Both the position numbers and the translations under genes were made by a program. From Pseudopithomyces maydicus (Eukaryota > Ascomycota > Dothideomycetes > Pleosporales > Didymosphaeriaceae), in assembly GCA_026873275.1 (NCBI GenBank), contig JANTUC010000002.1, positions 1,116,001 to 1,180,000 on the forward strand: a stretch of 64,000 nt of DNA, in the 5' to 3' direction. Of this stretch, positions 59,265 through 64,000 are shown piece by piece (position 1 is the stretch's first letter; every line of letters begins with the position of its first letter). The notes beneath the pieces were generated by a model, which was not told the DNA's origin, made no database searches, and saw only the letters and a program-made list of their open reading frames with translations.

Positions 59265-59934
59265 TGAGGCGGTAGGGGAGTTGGAGATGGCGTGGAATCG
59301 AGACAGGAAGTTCAACGATGGTGGTTTTTCAATTGAAAGATAAGTGGTAGGTCTTGTTATGCTGGAATAGATGAAGAAACTCTTGTGCTGGACTTGACAA
59401 GCTCGTACACTCTCCGTTCTTATATGTGTCAGCCAACCCATCGCATGTTAAGATGACAGGGCCTCCCACGACGCATTTTTACACGTTGCTTGATTATAAT
59501 CCTTCGTCTTTTTTCGGTCTTTTCCAGCCTCTCAGAGACCGAGTGATTTCAAACATGGTTATTTTGCCAACACCAAATTTCACGGTATGCGTCTTGTTTG
59601 GGCTAGCGTTTCAACCATAATGATATAGGGCATTTTGATGCTTACTGTAATACGCCCATGGACATAAACATACCTAGCGCTAAAGCTCCACACGATGAGC
59701 GATTCATCCTATCATCTAGTGCTGATACCCAAGCGAAAACCGATTATGGGGCTCGTCTACCAGACCACCTTACCTATCAGTCATGAAGGAGCTGACAAAT
59801 TGTGCACAGGCGCCTACGGGATCGGAAGATCCACCATCCGGCAGCATAAGCAATGTCACACCAGTTACCGGAATAGTAAAACTGCCAAGATGAGAATGAA
59901 TAATCGTAGGTACTGGAAGTGGTATCGTCCTGAC
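59265..59934. other. intergenic
   Basis: A 670-bp spacer between the FMN reductase promoter and the 3' end of the large membrane protein. No gene supported. Confidence 0.55.
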
Positions 59935-62245
59935 TCAAGGTAATAACTTGCTTTCCGTCTCAGCCCTCTGTCTGTACTCTGCCATGGGCATCGCAATGAG
60001 CCCTGAGTAGCCCACATCGCCTTGTGCCTTCTCCAGCTTCCGCATGATCCTCCCGACAATGCTTGCTATCCACCTATCATTTGCAACCACATTGACCGTT
60101 TGAATGCCCGCTTTCCTCCACCCGTCTTGGATCTTCGTGTTCATACCCTTGAAGGTATTATTCATGCGCGCTTTGAACGTCGTACCCGAGCTATTAGAAG
60201 CAGGCGTAGACATTGTAGAAACCGGCACTGAATTCTGGGATGCCGTTGTCACACCTTCAGATTCAGCAGACGACGCACTGGCATTGTCGTCTGTGGATCT
60301 GACGCTCTCCGAAGCTAGAGAGTCCACGCGGCGGATTTCCATTTCGAGCTTATCGGTGGCTGCCCGCTTAAGTACTAGCTCTTCATGTCCCTTTTCAACT
60401 TCAATGACCTTGGTCGCCTTCACAGTTGCAGCAACAAAGTTGAGAAGCTGTTGATCGAACAACGCTGGTAGATGTCCATGAACTGAGATCTTCATACAGG
60501 TCTCATCTTTCTTCCGCCGCTCCAAATCTTTCTTCATCCGTACGGCCTGGGGTGTTCCCCTTGCTTCTTCAATCTTTTGTTCTATCCGCATCTCGTCGAA
60601 GTCGGTCAGTATAGGCGGAAACAGATGTTCGTGATGAGGAAGCAAGTATGAAGGGAGGACGAATGTCGCATCAGCGCCTCCAAGATGTACGACCTGCGTA
60701 AGATTCACTGCCTCTGGAAGCGTCCTGTGCGCCATGAGGTCTCCAATCTTAAACTTGCATTCTATGTCGTAATCGGTATCGACTGGGACCTGCGCCGTGC
60801 AGAAGAGGTCGGTGAGACCAACTGCAAAATTTGCGTCTGCCAACCAAGCTGAGATACGGCCTTCAAGACGCCGCACTTCGGCATCTGATTGCGAGTAGTG
60901 CTTGAAGAAATGATTCTTCATGAGAGAGACGAACCATTTACCTGATCCGGCCGAGGTGACAGACCGAATGTGGATGGGGTGAAAGTAGCTTATAGGGTTG
61001 AGGAGGAGGCGGTACAAGAGCGGTAGGCGATGCAGGAATCTGATTGGAAGATGTTAGTTGATTCAATGAAGACATCGGGATAGCTTGAACAACTTACTTC
61101 TTGAAGTTAGGATGATTGTTGTGTGAGAGTGTGGTCAATCGAATAGATTTGGTTGGAGGGTGCGCTACCGTTGGCTGATCGTGAATGTGGGCACAGATTG
61201 CGGCTCGGAAATTGTTTTCAGAATCCAGAACATCGCCAATGTCCCGCTCCTTCGCGATCCTTCTCAGCATGGCGCCAGCGATATGGCTTGTGCTTGTATT
61301 CAAGATGTGTTGCGTGAGTGTTTGCACCTCCTTACGAGCCTTTTCCTCGTCCGGTGACAGTTTCCTAACTAGCTGGTCTGAATCCTGAGGCTCCTGGATA
61401 ACCTCGTCAAACTCGTCGTGAATTCCTGAGAACCCTTCCTTCGCTGAAGTGTATGCAGCTTTCAATAGCAGTGTGTCTTTAGCAATGAATGAGTCCTTGG
61501 ACATGTCTCGCTTATTGGGAAACTGGGGGACATCTTTAAACGTCATTTCGTCGCGGCCTTTGACATTGGCATAGACGTCCCCAATCGTGATCCGGCGGAA
61601 TAGTGCGACAACCACCTTATCGGTTTGAATCATCAATTCCATGTCTTCATCGAGCTTTACCCCCACTTCGATTCCATAAGCCGTCGCTGTCAAGGTGGAG
61701 AGCGAGAAGGTGAGACCGCGAATGACGAAAAGGCCCACCGTGTCCTTGTCAATCTCGAGAGCTGGGAGATCAAACAGACTGATGGAATCCTGAACAAAGT
61801 GGCACTCTCGCAAAATGTTGCCAAGGTAGCGACGCACGAGTCCTGATACTGTCCTGAACTGGTATATGCTGGAAATTACGATCGTGACGTGGCATATCAC
61901 GATGAAGGTCCAGTACAGGATCCATGAGGTAGACGCCACCAGGTATATGGAATTCAAAAATACAATAGCAAACCAAAGCGGTATCTTAGGGAAAACGCGT
62001 TTGCCGTTCAATTCTCCTATGGCCAGCGAGCAGCTCAGCAACAGAGACCCAGAGATGATCCATCGCCAGTTCAATCGGGTGGCGCCTATCAAAAGAAACG
62101 TCAAGCAGGCAAGGGCGTTGAACGAATGAGTCGACTGTGGTTTTTTTGGCGGTACTGCATCCAGGGTTGGATTTCGTGGAACGGGCTTCCTGGTTATGCC
62201 TCTGGGTAGGGCAGGCAGGCTGTCTTCACTGCTGCTGGGCTCCAT
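59935..62245 (-). CDS. large membrane protein of unknown function
   Basis: Two exons (62245-61098, 61039-59935; 58-bp intron) give 750 residues. The start at 62245 (MEPSSSEDSLPALPRG) is the first ATG. After a short disordered N-terminus there are hydrophobic spans near residues 40-75 and again near 85-125. A long soluble part follows, with alternating strands (LFVIRGLTFSLSTLTATAYG, IGDVYANVKGRDEMTF) that recall lipid-binding beta-rich proteins. A charged helical middle, a second beta region (TCMKISVHGHLPALF) and a Ser-rich tail complete it. I do not know the family. A role in membrane contact or lipid transfer is speculation from the strand pattern. Confidence 0.78.
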
Positions 62246-62774
62246 GGTGATGGCCTGGAACAAGTCGCAAGAGGGCGTATCTTAGGGTGGCAGGGCTTTA
62301 TCCGAGGGTAAATCATGCCCGGTCCATGTTTGCAATAATCCGGGGTGCGGCGTAAGGCTGGATGTTCCTTGAAGTAGAGAACCGTAGGTATGACGTACGT
62401 ATCCTGTAGCGAACGTGGCGCTCGGTCCAGGTAGCGGCGAGCATGGGTTCGTGCACGCAGACTGTCAGCGAGATGGAAAGTTAATCCTTCCCGACGACGT
62501 ATTCGGTCACTCGCCCCAGAAGCATTTGAATCAAACTGATACCAGTCGGCTGATGCACGGATCGTGCACTCAACAGCAAACCCCCTCGGCAGGCCAATCG
62601 CGATAATTACAATTGCCACGACGGCGCCACTAGCATTTAAGCTTATCCAGCTTTCCGGCGCCGAAGCATGCTTGTGCCCTGTCTGCACATGTTAGTTCAA
62701 TGCTTTTGCTGGGTCCCATCATATTTGTACATGATCTTTCGAGCGTATCCTAGCAATGGTATGAATTACAACAT
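62246..62774. other. intergenic
   Basis: Between the 5' end of the large membrane protein and the 3' end of the transhydrogenase gene. Nothing recognised. Confidence 0.55.
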
Positions 62775-64000
62775 CTAGTATTCCATCGCCTCCTCGAACA
62801 AGTTCCTCAGCTGCTCTCTCTCCGCATCCAAGTTTGACATCTCCAAATTCGGGGCCAGCATCAGCACTCTCGCCTGTGGAATCGTACCCTCCACAAGCGC
62901 ATCCACATGCTCCTTGCCAAAGCCCAGCTGCTTCAATCCCCTCGGCTGATCACCGAGTTTGACCAAGAATTCTGCCAGCGCTTCGCCCAATACCTCTCCC
63001 GCCGACTCTTTCTTTACGTTACTAATGTCGACACCAAACGCCTCTGCGGCCTGGAGATGCCTTTCGGGATTTGATGCACCGGTGAATCTGAATACTGCAG
63101 GGGCCGTTACGGCAACAGAGACGCCGTGCGGGATGATTTCATGCTCAACTTGGTAGCCGGCGTGCTTGTAGCCTGGATTCTGACCCGAAATGGGATACGA
63201 CATTCCGTGGCAGAGGTGAACACCCGCGTTGCCAAACCCGACACCCGCTAGCGTGGCGGCGAGAAGCATCTGAGACTGCGCCTCGTGGTCCTCAGGGTCC
63301 TTGACTGCACGGGGGAGATACTTGACCGTATCTCTGAGAGCCTGCAGTGAGAAAATATCCGAGATGGGGTTTGCACCTTGGTAGGCGGGTCTTTGAATTG
63401 GGTTCGCAGGCCGCGGTGTCCGCTCGTTGTAGGGTATAGCCGTCCACGATTCCAAAGAGTGACAAAGAACATCCAAGCCAGAAGATGCATGTACTGCGGA
63501 GGGCATCGTTCGGGTGTTCAAAGGGTCTACTATGCCCAGAGTAGGTTTCATGTTGCGATGCGCGATTCCAGTCTTTGCACGCTTTGACACGAGATCAAAG
63601 ATGGCAGTTCCAGTAGTCTCAGACCCAGTTCCAGCAGTTGTAGGTACGGCAACTAACGGATAGAGCTTTGATGGGATGGGCATGCCCTTGCCTAACGGAG
63701 CATTGACGAAGTCGAGGAAGTCAGCCTCTGCCTAGATTAGCTTTTGTTTTCCAGGTAGCATTGAAGTAAGGATGACATACCAGGGAAGGTCGTATACAAG
63801 TTCATGAGTTTCGCCGTATCGATCACACTACCACCTCCCACTGCCAGAAAGGCATCTGGTCTGTATCTCTTGCTGACTTCAATCGCGGCCTTCACACTGT
63901 CATCCTTTGGCTCCACCCTCACACCATCGTATACTTCAAATTGAATACCCTCCCTTTCTAGACCTTCCACGACCTGCTTCATCGCATCCAACTTCCTCAC
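62775..64000 (-). CDS. hydroxyacid-oxoacid transhydrogenase-like iron alcohol dehydrogenase, 5' end cut by window edge
   Basis: Partial: 64000-63781 and 63727-62775, with a 53-bp intron that joins TTFP to EADFLDF; the N-terminus lies outside the window. The NAD-binding motif is AVGGGSVIDTAK and the substrate loop is VPTTAGTGSETT. Metal-ligand His residues sit in GLDVLCHSLESW and GVHLCHGMSYPIS. The family (ADHFE1/HOT in animals) converts 4-hydroxybutyrate and 2-oxoglutarate to succinate semialdehyde and 2-hydroxyglutarate, usually in mitochondria. Any targeting peptide would be beyond the edge. No frame defect. Confidence 0.9.

Overview
The window reads as nuclear chromosomal DNA of a filamentous ascomycete, most likely a dothideomycete of the Pleosporales type. 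Genes carry many short introns (43-159 bp, mostly 45-60) with GT-AG ends and CTRAC-like branch points. The families are typical of such fungi: Zn2Cys6 and HMG-box regulators, a DUF3328/UstYa-like protein, an Ayg1-like hydrolase, a rhodopsin-domain membrane protein and a cytosolic GH16 enzyme. I saw no rRNA or tRNA gene, no intact transposon and no CRISPR array. Exon joins were worked out by eye from reading frames, and coding lengths were checked for divisibility by three.

Layout. 1-12 kb: a SAM plus HMG-box regulator (1131-3682), a gene-poor stretch, an unrecognised protein (6622-7777) and a secreted GH13 alpha-amylase (9595-11341). 12-24 kb: phospholipase D1 (minus), an alpha/beta hydrolase (plus) and a large acidic nuclear-looking protein (minus). 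25-40 kb, the accessory-looking part: a secreted Ser/Thr/Lys-rich protein with 13 tyrosine-centred repeats, a drug-type MFS transporter, a sugar transporter, a secreted GH114 polygalactosaminidase, a UstYa-like protein and a Zn2Cys6 regulator. 40-49 kb: a DUF7053-like protein, a Tyr phosphatase, a DEDDh nuclease-like protein, an Ayg1-like hydrolase and a membrane alpha/beta hydrolase. 50-64 kb: a rhodopsin-domain protein, a secreted lysozyme-like protein, an F-box/2EXR-like protein, a GH16 protein, a 102-residue membrane protein, an FMN reductase, a large membrane protein and a hydroxyacid-oxoacid transhydrogenase cut by the right edge.

Two things stand out. First, five genes need one or two extra bases to restore a clearly conserved frame (six sites), and every site is a run of 4-5 C on the coding strand, or of G in one case. 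This looks like homopolymer under-calling, although intact C6/G6 runs also occur, so real mutations are not excluded. Second, the repeat protein at 25.6-28.2 kb has a signal peptide and many dibasic sites between Tyr-containing units. It lies within 9-14 kb of a UstYa-like gene, transporters and a regulator. That is compatible with a Kex2-processed repeat protein or a dikaritin-like peptide pathway, but it may equally be an ordinary cell-wall protein.
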